Below the pieces are notes generated by a model that had not been told where the DNA came from, ran no database searches, and worked only from the letters and a program-made list of their open reading frames with translations. The translations under genes were made by a program, and so were the position numbers. Shown one piece after another: positions 6,109-11,872 of a stretch of 11,872 nucleotides of DNA (its first letter is position 1; each line of letters opens with the position of its first letter). Source of the DNA: Thiobacillus sp. (GTDB lineage Bacteria > Pseudomonadota > Gammaproteobacteria > Burkholderiales > Thiobacillaceae); the NCBI GenBank assembly GCA_018780025.1, contig JADMKH010000217.1, positions 1 through 11,872 of the forward strand, in the 5' to 3' direction.

Positions 6109-6746
6109 AACGATTCGTCTTATCCATTCTTCTCGTCACGATGGCGGTCGCTCCGGCATGGGCGGCCAACGACAGCCGCGAAAAGCAGATGCTGCGCCGC
6201 TTGCAGCAGCAGGTGCAGCAAATCGACCAGACGCGCGCGCAGGCCGAGCAGGAAAAGGCCACCGCTCTGGCGGACAAGGAGACGGCGGAGCGCGAACTGG
6301 AGAAAACCCGTTCGGACACGGCCTCGACCAGGCGGCAGCTGGCCGGCGAGCGCGCGGCGCGCAGCCGGATGGAGCGTGAGCTGCAAGCCTTGCAAACGGA
6401 AAGGGATGCGCTGAAGGCGCGTCTGGACGATACCGAAAAACAGCTGGCCGATAGCACGGCCCTGCAGCGCGCCACCGCACAATCGCTCGCTCAAGCCGAG
6501 TCCGAAAAAAAGCAGACAGCGGCCCGGCTGACCGGCAAGGAACAGGATTTGAACGTCTGCCAGAGCCACAACGGTCGACTCTATGGCATAGGCCGCGAGA
6601 TGATGCAGAAATATCGTGATAAATCCTGCCAGGATGCGCTGGCGCAGGCCGAACCCTTTACCGGCCTGAAAAAGGTCGAGGTGGAAAACCTGCTGGAAGC
6701 CTGGCGCGACCGCCTGGATCGGGAAAAGCTCGGCGCCACGCCTTGA
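6105..6746 (+). CDS. Secreted coiled-coil protein, last gene of the cluster
   Basis: This 213-residue protein carries a signal peptide (1-20, AWA-AN), a long charged coiled coil at about 25-150 rich in Gln, Glu, Arg and Ala, and a compact C-terminal part (150-210) with Cys152, Cys175 and EPFTGLKKVEVENLLEAWRD. The two cysteines could form a disulfide in the periplasm. I recognise no named family, although a similar C-terminal motif seems to recur in such clusters, by memory only. A good ribosome site, GGAG at 6094-6097, lies seven bases before ATG 6105, which overlaps the ankyrin stop. As the last gene of a unit with TonB and a porin, it may be a periplasmic scaffold or spacer. Not to be confused with TolA or YbgF: no TPR or Pal-binding features are seen. 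Confidence 0.85.
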   Translation: MKRFVLSILLVTMAVAPAWAANDSREKQMLRRLQQQVQQIDQTRAQAEQEKATALADKETAERELEKTRSDTASTRRQLAGERAARSRMERELQALQTERDALKARLDDTEKQLADSTALQRATAQSLAQAESEKKQTAARLTGKEQDLNVCQSHNGRLYGIGREMMQKYRDKSCQDALAQAEPFTGLKKVEVENLLEAWRDRLDREKLGATP

Positions 6747-6785
6747 CGGGTGTTTTTGATTCGGCGGGTTATCGTGTGTCCAGTT

Positions 6786-6805
6786 TGACTCTGCTCAGAG
6801 TTTTT
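6786..6805 (+). terminator. Possible intrinsic terminator of the six-gene cluster
   Basis: ACTCTG (6788-6793) and CAGAGT (6796-6801) are complementary, and the T run 6801-6805 follows at once. The stem is short and only half GC, so it would be a modest terminator. It stands 40 bases after the last stop codon and nothing better is present before the oppositely oriented gene at 6921. Confidence 0.45.
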
Positions 6806-6889
6806 CCGCGGGCATGCCGGGGTGCTTTTTACAGACCGCCGGTGATGATTGAGCGGTAACTGCGCGCGGTCGTGCAGTGCAGCGCGTGG

Positions 6890-6915
6890 TGCCATCTCCC
6901 GTTAGGGCGATGGCA
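6890..6915. other. Hairpin downstream of the H1-like gene
   Basis: TGCCATC (6890-6896) pairs with GATGGCA (6909-6915), and inside it CCC pairs with GGG around GTTA with one mismatch. It lies six bases past the stop of the minus-strand H1-like gene. There is no T tract on either side, so it may protect a 3' end rather than terminate by itself. The rest of 6747-6920 holds nothing else I can support. Confidence 0.4.
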
Positions 6916-6920
6916 TCCGA

Positions 6921-7499
6921 CTACTTGGCCGCCTTGGCGGGCCGGCCGGTTTTGATGACCTTAAGCTTGCGGATTGCAGCGATCACCGACGCATCGCTCA
7001 TCTTGGCCATACCGGCGATGGCCGCACGCAGGATCTCGCTTTTCTTCGCGGAAACCCCTGCGTCCAGACAACGCTTTTTCAGCAAGGCAATCACGGCATA
7101 CTCGGTCTCGGGCATGGTGAAGCTGTCGCGAACCAGTTTGACTTTTTTCTCCTTGGCAGGCTTGGCAACCTTTTGCACAGTGGCAGGTTTCGCACTGGGC
7201 ACAGTTTTTCTTGCCGGCGCCGGCTTCGGAGCCGCGACCCTGCGAGCGGGGGCATTGCGAACAGGGGGCTTGCGCGTTGCAGTTGCAAGGGGTTTGGCAA
7301 CGCTCGGCGTCCGTTTGCGGGCCGGCTTTGCGACCGCTGGCTTGGCGACGCTGGAGCTGGCGCGTTTTGCGGGTGCCCTGGCCACTTGGGACTTGCTCCT
7401 GGCCGCGGCCGCCGTTGGTTTGTTTGTGCGGACTGCCGATGTGGTTTTAGCGGGTTTGTTGGTGTCGTCAGCAGCGAGTTTGTTGGTATCGTCAGCCAT
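6921..7499 (-). CDS. Histone-H1-like DNA-binding protein
   Basis: This 192-residue basic protein has a long low-complexity N-terminus (about 1-120) of Lys, Arg, Ala and Pro, with repeated AKP and KPA units like eukaryotic H1 tails. A compact C-terminal domain follows at about 121-183 (DSFTMPETEYAVIALLKKRC, KSEILRAAIAGMAKM), then a GRP-containing basic tail (KTGRPAKAAK) like an AT-hook core. Such proteins occur in many betaproteobacteria and are thought to bind DNA and help shape the nucleoid; the C-terminal domain reads like a helical DNA-binding or dimerisation module. The start is supported by AAGGA seven bases upstream and by a promoter at 7533-7560. Codons for residues 2-17 are a tandem duplication. 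It points against both neighbouring operons and is transcribed alone. Confidence 0.88.
   Translation of the reverse strand: MADDTNKLAADDTNKPAKTTSAVRTNKPTAAAARSKSQVARAPAKRASSSVAKPAVAKPARKRTPSVAKPLATATRKPPVRNAPARRVAAPKPAPARKTVPSAKPATVQKVAKPAKEKKVKLVRDSFTMPETEYAVIALLKKRCLDAGVSAKKSEILRAAIAGMAKMSDASVIAAIRKLKVIKTGRPAKAAK
7449..7496 (-). repeat. 24-bp tandem duplication in the start of the H1-like gene
   Basis: Residues 2-9 (ADDTNKLA) and 10-17 (ADDTNKPA) are near-identical, and their codons differ at few positions. The two 24-bp units are 7473-7496 and 7449-7472. The frame is preserved. Confidence 0.85.
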
Positions 7500-7532
7500 G
7501 TCTTAATCCTTTACTGTGTAAATAAAATATTC

Positions 7533-7560
7533 AGTATAAATAGTTAAACAGATTTGGCAA
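7533..7560 (-). promoter_or_regulatory. Sigma-70-type promoter of the H1-like gene
   Basis: On the minus strand TTGCCA (7560-7555) and TATACT (7538-7533) stand 16 bases apart, upstream of the gene's ribosome site and ATG at 7499. The surrounding 7501-7560 has only 14 G or C in 60 bases, far below the rest of the window. The -35 box lies inside the 3' end of the broken recombinase gene. Confidence 0.65.
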
Positions 7561-7795
7561 CCCGGAATATGGATTGGGCGTGGCGTTCCACGAACAGGTG
7601 GGAGAGGGCTTCGTGGCGCAGGTCGTGCCATGTGTGGTTTTCCTCTTCGGCTCGTGTGCAGGCCGCATCGAAGGCGTGGTGTAAGGTCATCCGTTCAACC
7701 GGGAGGACAACCCCGGAGATTTGTCGGGGCAGGCTTTTCAGCGTATCGATTGCGCGGCTCGAGGGTAGAGCTGCTGGTTTTGGCTGCGCTGACAT
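7544..7795 (-). pseudogene. Tyrosine-recombinase (phage-type integrase) remnant
   Basis: The 83-residue reading frame contains LPSSRAIDTLKSLPRQISGV and TWHDLRHEALSHLF, which match the C-terminal half of tyrosine recombinases, where HDLRHEA carries the catalytic His-x-x-Arg. The segment after it (VERHAQSIFRVAKSV) still resembles the usual ERG-SIFEVA-ISGH stretch but diverges and stops before the second catalytic His and the catalytic Tyr. The N-terminal SAM-like domain and the first catalytic Arg are missing. A full enzyme is normally 300-400 residues, so this cannot be active. It lies 63 bases from the 3' fragment of a tRNA-Ser gene, the usual integration site for such enzymes. No ribosome site is apparent; it is probably not expressed as a protein. 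Confidence 0.8.
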
Positions 7796-7816
7796 TTTCG
7801 AATAGTATTAATTGGC

Positions 7817-7846
7817 TTGAATGTGGCGCTAGCATTGAAGTATGAT
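7817..7846 (+). promoter_or_regulatory. Candidate sigma-70 promoter of the glycosyltransferase operon
   Basis: TTGAAT (7817-7822) and TATGAT (7841-7846) are 18 bases apart. Transcription would begin near 7853, so the leader of the message would contain the tRNA-Ser fragment before the ATG at 7949. The match is fair (4 of 6 and 5 of 6) and no other candidate is better in this gap. Confidence 0.45.
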
Positions 7847-7858
7847 GTTTTCAGATAT

Positions 7859-7923
7859 CTCGTCTGGAAAGCGTGTTTAGGATAATGTCCTAACGCGAGC
7901 TTAAATCCGCGCCCTCTCCGCCA
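7859..7923 (+). other. tRNA-Ser(GGA) 3' fragment, likely attachment-site remnant
   Basis: The sequence runs from the anticodon arm to CCA of a class II serine tRNA. CTGGAAA at 7864-7870 is the anticodon loop with anticodon GGA. TTAGGA and TCCTAA flank TAATG as a 6-bp long variable arm (about 7876-7892). CTTAAATCC (7900-7908) stands where the T-loop TTCAAATCC would be, and CCTCTCCGCCA (7913-7923) is the acceptor end with discriminator G and encoded CCA. The T-stem carries small changes and the 5' half (acceptor and D arm) is absent, so it is not a working tRNA gene. Elements that integrate in tRNA genes duplicate just this part of the gene; the broken recombinase next to it supports that reading. 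Confidence 0.75.
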
Positions 7924-7948
7924 CACACAAATCGACCTCGCGCTATTC

Positions 7949-8698
7949 ATGCCGAAATATGCCTACCACGGCAGGCTGTCCGTGGTTGTACCCATCAAGA
8001 ACGAACAGGACAACGTCGAGCCGTTGGTGCGCGAAATCGCTACCGCATTGTCTGGCAACACCACGTTCGAAATCATCTATATCAACGATGGCAGCACCGA
8101 TGCCTCACAGGCACGCCTGCAAACACTCAAAACCGAATTTTCGATGCTGCGGGTGATTCGCCATCGCGAATCCTGCGGGCAGAGCCGCGCAGTGACGACA
8201 GGGGTGAATGCCGCGCGGTATGAGTGGATTGCCACGCTCGACGGCGACGGGCAAAACGATCCCGCCGATATTCCGGCGCTACTGGCCAAACTGTCCGATC
8301 CTGCGCAACCGGAAAACCTGGCGTTGCTGGCGGGATGGCGGGCCAGGCGCAACGATACCTTCCTGCGGCGTCTGTCGTCGAAAGTCGCCAACGCGGTGCG
8401 TTCCCGCATGCTGAAGGACAATACGCCAGACACCGGCTGCGGACTGAAGGTGTTTGCCCGCGAGACCTTTCTGGCTTTGCCCAACTTTGATCACATGCAC
8501 CGTTTTCTGCCGGCATTGGTGATGCGCAACGGTGGCGCCGTGGTGTCGGTTCCGGTCCACCATCGCGCACGCGAACGCGGCACCTCAAAATACGGCGTAC
8601 ACAACCGGCTGTGGGTCGGTATCGTCGATCTGTTCGGCGTGGCCTGGCTGCAGCGGCGGGTGCGCCTGCCGGTGATCGAGCAAGACGCCGACCTCTGA
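7949..8698 (+). CDS. Family 2 glycosyltransferase, polyprenyl-phosphate sugar synthase type
   Basis: This 249-residue protein is a GT-A fold family 2 transferase of the DPM1/ArnC kind. LSVVVPIKNEQDNVEPLV (10-27) is the nucleotide-binding start, IIYINDGSTD (42-51) the first Asp motif and TLDGDGQNDP (96-105) the metal-binding DxD region. RARERGTSKYGVHNRLWVG (206-224) is the C-terminal signature of enzymes using polyprenyl-phosphate acceptors. It probably moves a sugar from a nucleotide donor to undecaprenyl phosphate at the inner face of the membrane. It lacks the paired C-terminal membrane helices of ArnC or GtrB and has only a weakly hydrophobic end. ATG 7949 has no strong ribosome site. The next gene begins at the base after its stop. 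The sugar cannot be told from sequence. Confidence 0.88.
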   Translation: MPKYAYHGRLSVVVPIKNEQDNVEPLVREIATALSGNTTFEIIYINDGSTDASQARLQTLKTEFSMLRVIRHRESCGQSRAVTTGVNAARYEWIATLDGDGQNDPADIPALLAKLSDPAQPENLALLAGWRARRNDTFLRRLSSKVANAVRSRMLKDNTPDTGCGLKVFARETFLALPNFDHMHRFLPALVMRNGGAVVSVPVHHRARERGTSKYGVHNRLWVGIVDLFGVAWLQRRVRLPVIEQDADL

Positions 8699-9418
8699 AT
8701 GAAAGCGCGCGTCATCCTGAAAGGCCTGGCGCTGATGCTGAGCCTGGCGTTACTGGGCTACCTGTTCAAATCCAGCGATCTGGGTAACAGCGTCAACGAG
8801 GCCTGGATCGATGCGCGGGTACGCGGCCACGGTATCAATGGCGCCTTGCTGTTTTTGCTGATGGGCGGGGTGTTCACTGCCATCGGTCTGCCACGCCAGA
8901 TTATTGCATTCCTCGGTGGTTACGCTTTCAGCGTCGGGTTGGGTACCCTGCTCGGCGCACTGGCTGCGGTGTTGGGCTGCATGTTGAGCTTCGGTTATGC
9001 CCGCCTATTTGGCAAAGGCTTTCTACGCGCAAGGCTGGGTGAGCGTGCCGGGCGCTTCGATCACTTTATCCACGAACACCCCTTTTCGATGACGGTGCTG
9101 GTTCGGCTGCTGCCCGTGGGCAGCAATTTGCTGACCAATCTGGCCGCCGGCATTTCCAGTATCCGGCCCGCGGCATTTTTTGGCGGAACTCTGCTGGGCT
9201 ATCTGCCACAGACCCTGGTTTTTGCATTGGTGGGCAGCGGCATGCACATTGCCCCCACGCTTAAACTTACGCTGGCCATCGGCCTTTTCCTGGTTTCGGG
9301 CGCATTGGGCGCCTATCTGTATCGCCGGTTCCGGCATGGCCAGAGTCTCGATGACAAGATCGATGCCGCGTTGGACGAGGCAGGAAGTGATCGCCATGAA
9401 TCTGCAAACAAAATCTGA
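8699..9418 (+). CDS. VTT-domain (TVP38/DedA-like) membrane protein
   Basis: This 239-residue protein has an N-terminal membrane anchor (8-24) and a VTT/SNARE-associated core at about 46-175. The core includes FLGGYAFSVGLGTLLGALAA (71-90), a re-entrant style segment, and RLLPVGSNLLTNLAAG (136-151), with the conserved Arg-x-x-Pro followed by Gly-Ser-Asn. Further hydrophobic segments lie near 158-180 and 187-207, before a charged cytoplasmic tail. Proteins of this superfamily act as lipid scramblases or transporters, and some DedA members recycle undecaprenyl phosphate. ATG 8699 follows the stop of the glycosyltransferase directly, and its 3' end overlaps the next gene by 23 bases. Between two lipid-sugar enzymes, a role in flipping the polyprenyl carrier or its sugar-loaded form is a reasonable inference, not shown. 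Confidence 0.87.
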   Translation: MKARVILKGLALMLSLALLGYLFKSSDLGNSVNEAWIDARVRGHGINGALLFLLMGGVFTAIGLPRQIIAFLGGYAFSVGLGTLLGALAAVLGCMLSFGYARLFGKGFLRARLGERAGRFDHFIHEHPFSMTVLVRLLPVGSNLLTNLAAGISSIRPAAFFGGTLLGYLPQTLVFALVGSGMHIAPTLKLTLAIGLFLVSGALGAYLYRRFRHGQSLDDKIDAALDEAGSDRHESANKI

Positions 9419-11000
9419 CCTTTCCGGCCGCGGGCTGTTTCTGTTGAGTTTGATCCTGCTCGCAGGGCTGACCGTCGTGGCGTTGCTGACGCGCACGCTG
9501 ATCCCCATCGACGAGACGCGTTATGTGAGCGCGGCGTGGGAAATGTGGTTGCGTGGTGATTTTCTGGTGCCTTACAAGAATGGGGAACCCTATAGCCACA
9601 AACCGCCATTCATGTTCTGGATGTTTCATGCCGGCTGGGCACTTTTTGGCGTCAATGACTGGTGGCCGCGGCTGGTGCTGCCGCTGTTTTCTGCGGGTTC
9701 GTTGTTGCTGACCTGCCTGTTGGCGCATCGCCTCTGGCCTCAGCGTACCGGGTTGGGCGGAAGGGCTGCGTTGATTCTGGCGAGTGCGATGTTGTGGATT
9801 CTTTTTTCCACCTCAATCATGTTTGATGTGATCCTGGCTTTCTGGGTGCTGGTCGGCATGCACGGCATTCTTGTGGCGTCTGATGGAAAACGGCGCGGCT
9901 TTATCCTGCTGGGCATTGCAATTGGATTCGGTGTGTTAACCAAGGGGCCAGTCATCCTGCTTAATGTGTTGCCGGTCACGGTGCTGGCATTGTGGTGGCA
10001 GCCTGGACTGCAATGGAAACGCTGGTTTGGCGGAGTGGTGCTGGCGATCCTGCTCGGCGCTGCAATCGCGTTGGCATGGGCGGTTCCGGCTGGCCAGTCC
10101 GGAGGGGAGGCCTACCGCAATGCGATTTTCTGGGGGCAAACTGCCGACCGTATGGTGGACTCCTTTGCCCACCGGCGTCCTTTCTGGTGGTATCTGCCCT
10201 TGCTGCCGCTGGTCCTGTTTCCCTGGTTTGTCTGGCCTGGATTGTGGAAGGCATTGGCGCACCACAGGCGAGCCGGGCTGGACCGCGGCACGCGCTTCTG
10301 CATCGCATGGATGCTGCCGGTGTTCATCGCATTTTCTTTCATCAGCGGCAAGCAGCCGCATTACCTGGTGCCGATGTTTCCGGCTTTTGCGTTGCTGGCG
10401 GCACGTGTGCTGGACGACTGGAACCCTGCCCGCGTGGGCCTTCCTGCCTTGCTTGCGGCTGCGCTGGGTGCGGCATTGATTGTTGCGGGTAGCGGGCAGA
10501 TTACTGCGCTACAAGGCCAGGTTGTCGAGTTGCCGCCGCTTTGGCCGGGTATGTTGCTGATGCTGATCGCACTGATGGTGTGGGTTGCCGTGCGGCGCGG
10601 CGTCCAGCCTGTTGCGATGCTTGGATTGCTGGGCGCAGCGAGCATGAGCCTGGCGCAACTGGCAGCGTCGCCATCGATTGACCCTTTGTATGACATCAAG
10701 CCCATGGCGCTGGCGATCAAACAGGTCCAGTCCGAAGGGCGGACGGTGGCCAATGCAGCCAGGTATCATGCCCAGTATCAATTTCTGGGCAGGCTTGAGG
10801 CGCCATTGGTTGAATTGAAAGGGACTGATTTGAAGCCCTGGTTAGCGGCCCATCCCAAGGACTATGTGGTGGTGTATCTGCAGGACACGCAAAAACTGGA
10901 CGCCATCACCGCCCGTCATAAACAGGCTTACCGTGGGGGTGCCGCAGTCCTGGTCGACACGAAAACGGCGGCCAGTTTGCTGGCCGCCGATGTTGAATAA
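9396..11000 (+). CDS. GT39/ArnT-like membrane glycosyltransferase
   Basis: This 534-residue multi-pass membrane protein belongs to the ArnT/PMT (family 39, PMT_2) transferases. IPIDETRYVSAAWEMWLRGD (36-55) holds the Asp-Glu catalytic motif of the first periplasmic loop (Asp39, Glu40). PYSHKPPFMFWM (65-76) corresponds to the usual Y-x-KPP-x-x-W loop. About ten or more hydrophobic helices follow, then a soluble C-terminal domain from about 430. Such enzymes use a polyprenyl-phosphate sugar on the periplasmic side to modify lipid A, proteins or other glycans. ATG 9396 is supported by AGGAAG eight bases upstream; the open frame from 9180 overlaps the VTT gene and is not used. It ends six bases before the convergent hfq. 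The acceptor is unknown; calling it arnT itself would go beyond the evidence. Confidence 0.88.
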   Translation: MNLQTKSDLSGRGLFLLSLILLAGLTVVALLTRTLIPIDETRYVSAAWEMWLRGDFLVPYKNGEPYSHKPPFMFWMFHAGWALFGVNDWWPRLVLPLFSAGSLLLTCLLAHRLWPQRTGLGGRAALILASAMLWILFSTSIMFDVILAFWVLVGMHGILVASDGKRRGFILLGIAIGFGVLTKGPVILLNVLPVTVLALWWQPGLQWKRWFGGVVLAILLGAAIALAWAVPAGQSGGEAYRNAIFWGQTADRMVDSFAHRRPFWWYLPLLPLVLFPWFVWPGLWKALAHHRRAGLDRGTRFCIAWMLPVFIAFSFISGKQPHYLVPMFPAFALLAARVLDDWNPARVGLPALLAAALGAALIVAGSGQITALQGQVVELPPLWPGMLLMLIALMVWVAVRRGVQPVAMLGLLGAASMSLAQLAASPSIDPLYDIKPMALAIKQVQSEGRTVANAARYHAQYQFLGRLEAPLVELKGTDLKPWLAAHPKDYVVVYLQDTQKLDAITARHKQAYRGGAAVLVDTKTAASLLAADVE

Positions 11001-11006
11001 CCGCGC

Positions 11007-11252
11007 TTAAGCTTCAGCGTCGCGCTGCGGCATCACCACTTCGCGAGACGGCGAGATGGTGGAAATAGCGTGCTTGAAGATCATCTGTGCGGCCTGATCC
11101 TGGCCCTTCAGCAGCACGACAAATTGATCGAACGACTCGATTCGTCCCATCAGCTTGATGCCATTCACAAGAAACACAGACACCGGAATGCGGTCTTTAC
11201 GCAGGGTGTTAAGGAAAACGTCTTGCAGATGGTTATATTCTTTGCCGGCCAT
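11007..11252 (-). CDS. hfq: Divergent Hfq RNA chaperone
   Basis: This 81-residue protein has the Sm fold of Hfq. HLQDVFLNTLRKDRIPVSVF (8-27) covers the N-terminal helix and first strand, LVNGIKLMGRIESFDQFVVL (28-47) the Sm1 motif, and MIFKHAISTISPSR (57-70) the Sm2 motif. Gln10, Lys60 and His61 of the RNA-binding proximal face and the rim basics Arg18, Lys19 and Arg21 are kept. Unusual points: Val12 where QDPF has Pro, Phe27 and Phe59 where E. coli has Tyr, and a turn GQDQAA that is two residues longer than in E. coli. The start at 11252 is chosen over an open frame to 11294 because GGGAG lies six bases upstream and the protein then begins as Hfq does. Hfq pairs small RNAs with messages. The usual der-hfq-hflX context is absent, so this may be a second copy. 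Confidence 0.92.
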   Translation of the reverse strand: MAGKEYNHLQDVFLNTLRKDRIPVSVFLVNGIKLMGRIESFDQFVVLLKGQDQAAQMIFKHAISTISPSREVVMPQRDAEA

Positions 11253-11271
11253 GTTTGGCTCCCTGTCGGAT

Positions 11272-11292
11272 AAAAGCGGGGCGGAGCCCCGC
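11272..11292 (-). terminator. Intrinsic terminator between the isomerase gene and hfq
   Basis: On the minus strand GCGGGGC (11292-11286) pairs with GCCCCGC (11282-11276) around TCC and is followed by TTTT (11275-11272). The stem is seven GC-rich base pairs. It starts 19 bases after the isomerase stop and ends 19 bases before the hfq ATG, so hfq needs either readthrough or a promoter inside this short gap. Confidence 0.8.
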
Positions 11293-11311
11293 ATAACTTA
11301 TTTTTAGTGGA

Positions 11312-11872
11312 TTACTCAACTTTTGCACTGGCACGCACGGATGTGATGGCATCGCGCACACGCAACTGCTGGGTTTGTTTGACGATTTCTCCCCGAATAG
11401 CCTCAAGTGGGGGGATTTGCGGTTGGCGGGTATCGTCGAGACGGATGATGTGGTAACCGAATTGCGATTTCACCGGTGTTTTGGTGGTCTCGCCTTTCTT
11501 CAGGCCAGCCAGGGCTTCGGAGAATTCCTTCACATAGGCACTGCGATCTGACCAGTCCAGCGCCCCCCCATTTTTTGCAGATCCCGGATCCTTGGAATAT
11601 TTCTTTGCCAGCTCTTCGAATTTGGCTTTCTTGCCCAGGTCGGCGATCAGCTTTCTGGCCTCGGCTTCGGTCTTCACCAGAATGTGGCGCGCGCGATATT
11701 CCGGCTCAACGGCTTCGGCCTTGGCCTTGTCGTAAGCCGTCTGGACTTCGGCATCGGTGACCGGGTGGGCTTTGATGTAGTCCTCCAGGTAGGCCTTGGC
11801 AAGTTGATCCTTGCGGCGAATGTCGAGTGCAGCAGCCAGTCTGGGTTCCTTGTCGAGTCCTTTGTCCAGCGC
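11312..11872 (-). CDS. Parvulin-type peptidyl-prolyl isomerase, C-terminal part (partial)
   Basis: The frame is open to the right edge and leaves 186 residues. Residues 1-55 of the visible part are a helical chaperone-like region (DQLAKAYLEDYIKAHPVTDA). From about 58 a rotamase domain begins with EYRARHILV, continues through FEELAKKYSKDPGSAKNGG and ends with FGYHIIRLDD; these are hallmark phrases of PpiC/PrsA/SurA parvulins. Such proteins isomerise prolyl bonds and help fold exported proteins, usually in the periplasm; the signal sequence would lie beyond the window. A GC-rich terminator stands just after its stop codon. The ORF seems shorter if one insists on a start codon inside the window, but the similarity clearly runs to the edge. 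Confidence 0.9.
   Translation of the reverse strand, partial: ALDKGLDKEPRLAAALDIRRKDQLAKAYLEDYIKAHPVTDAEVQTAYDKAKAEAVEPEYRARHILVKTEAEARKLIADLGKKAKFEELAKKYSKDPGSAKNGGALDWSDRSAYVKEFSEALAGLKKGETTKTPVKSQFGYHIIRLDDTRQPQIPPLEAIRGEIVKQTQQLRVRDAITSVRASAKVE

Noticed and set aside
6890..6915. Bidirectional intrinsic terminator between the motor cluster and the H1-like gene
   Set aside because: The hairpin has no T tract on either strand.
6877..7506. 209-residue plus-strand open frame
   Set aside because: It is the antisense of the H1-like gene, whose minus-strand product has a conserved C-terminal domain, ribosome site and promoter.
7859..7923. Complete functional tRNA-Ser gene
   Set aside because: The sequence upstream has no acceptor or D arm of a serine tRNA and the T-stem does not pair properly.
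9180..9395. N-terminal extension of the GT39 transferase
   Set aside because: It overlaps the VTT gene in another frame; ATG 9396 has a good ribosome site and begins the family homology.

Overview
The window reads like a chromosome segment of a GC-rich betaproteobacterium. The Porin_5-type porin, the lysine/alanine-rich H1-like protein and general protein similarity suggest Gallionellaceae, Sulfuricellaceae or other Nitrosomonadales. That placement rests on protein style only; no marker gene is present.

Left edge (1-350): the C-terminal end of a secreted 5'-nucleotidase, closed by a strong terminator. Next (351-703) is a gene-free stretch with a small terminal-inverted-repeat element (351-542) and a perfect 46-bp palindrome (602-647).

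Centre left (704-6746): a six-gene, one-strand cluster. It encodes an ExbB/TolQ-type proton channel fused behind a signal peptide to DUF2341 and LamG-like periplasmic domains, an ExbD, a TonB-like protein starting one base after exbD stops, a Porin_5-type outer-membrane porin, a secreted ankyrin-repeat protein (14-nt overlap) and a secreted coiled-coil protein (4-nt ATGA overlap). Together they look like one envelope-spanning, proton-driven machine: periplasmic sensing or binding fused to the motor, a TonB arm, a porin, and two periplasmic accessory proteins. The channel lacks the transmembrane Glu known from ExbB, and the TonB-like protein has no transmembrane His. This is the best candidate for an undescribed system. 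A second inverted-repeat element, with a perfect 8-bp target duplication, sits between the first two genes; short related hairpins precede exbD and the porin.

Middle (6747-7948): a histone-H1-like DNA-binding protein on the minus strand, an AT-rich patch with its promoter, a broken tyrosine-recombinase gene, and the 3' half of a tRNA-Ser(GGA) from anticodon arm to CCA. The last two look like the end of a decayed tRNA-integrated island.

Right (7949-11000): a three-gene operon for a GT2 glycosyltransferase, a VTT/DedA-like membrane protein and an ArnT-like GT39 transferase. It could make, flip and use a polyprenyl-phosphate sugar. Convergent to it on the minus strand are a divergent Hfq, a terminator hairpin just upstream of hfq, and the C-terminal part of a parvulin-type peptidyl-prolyl isomerase cut by the window edge.
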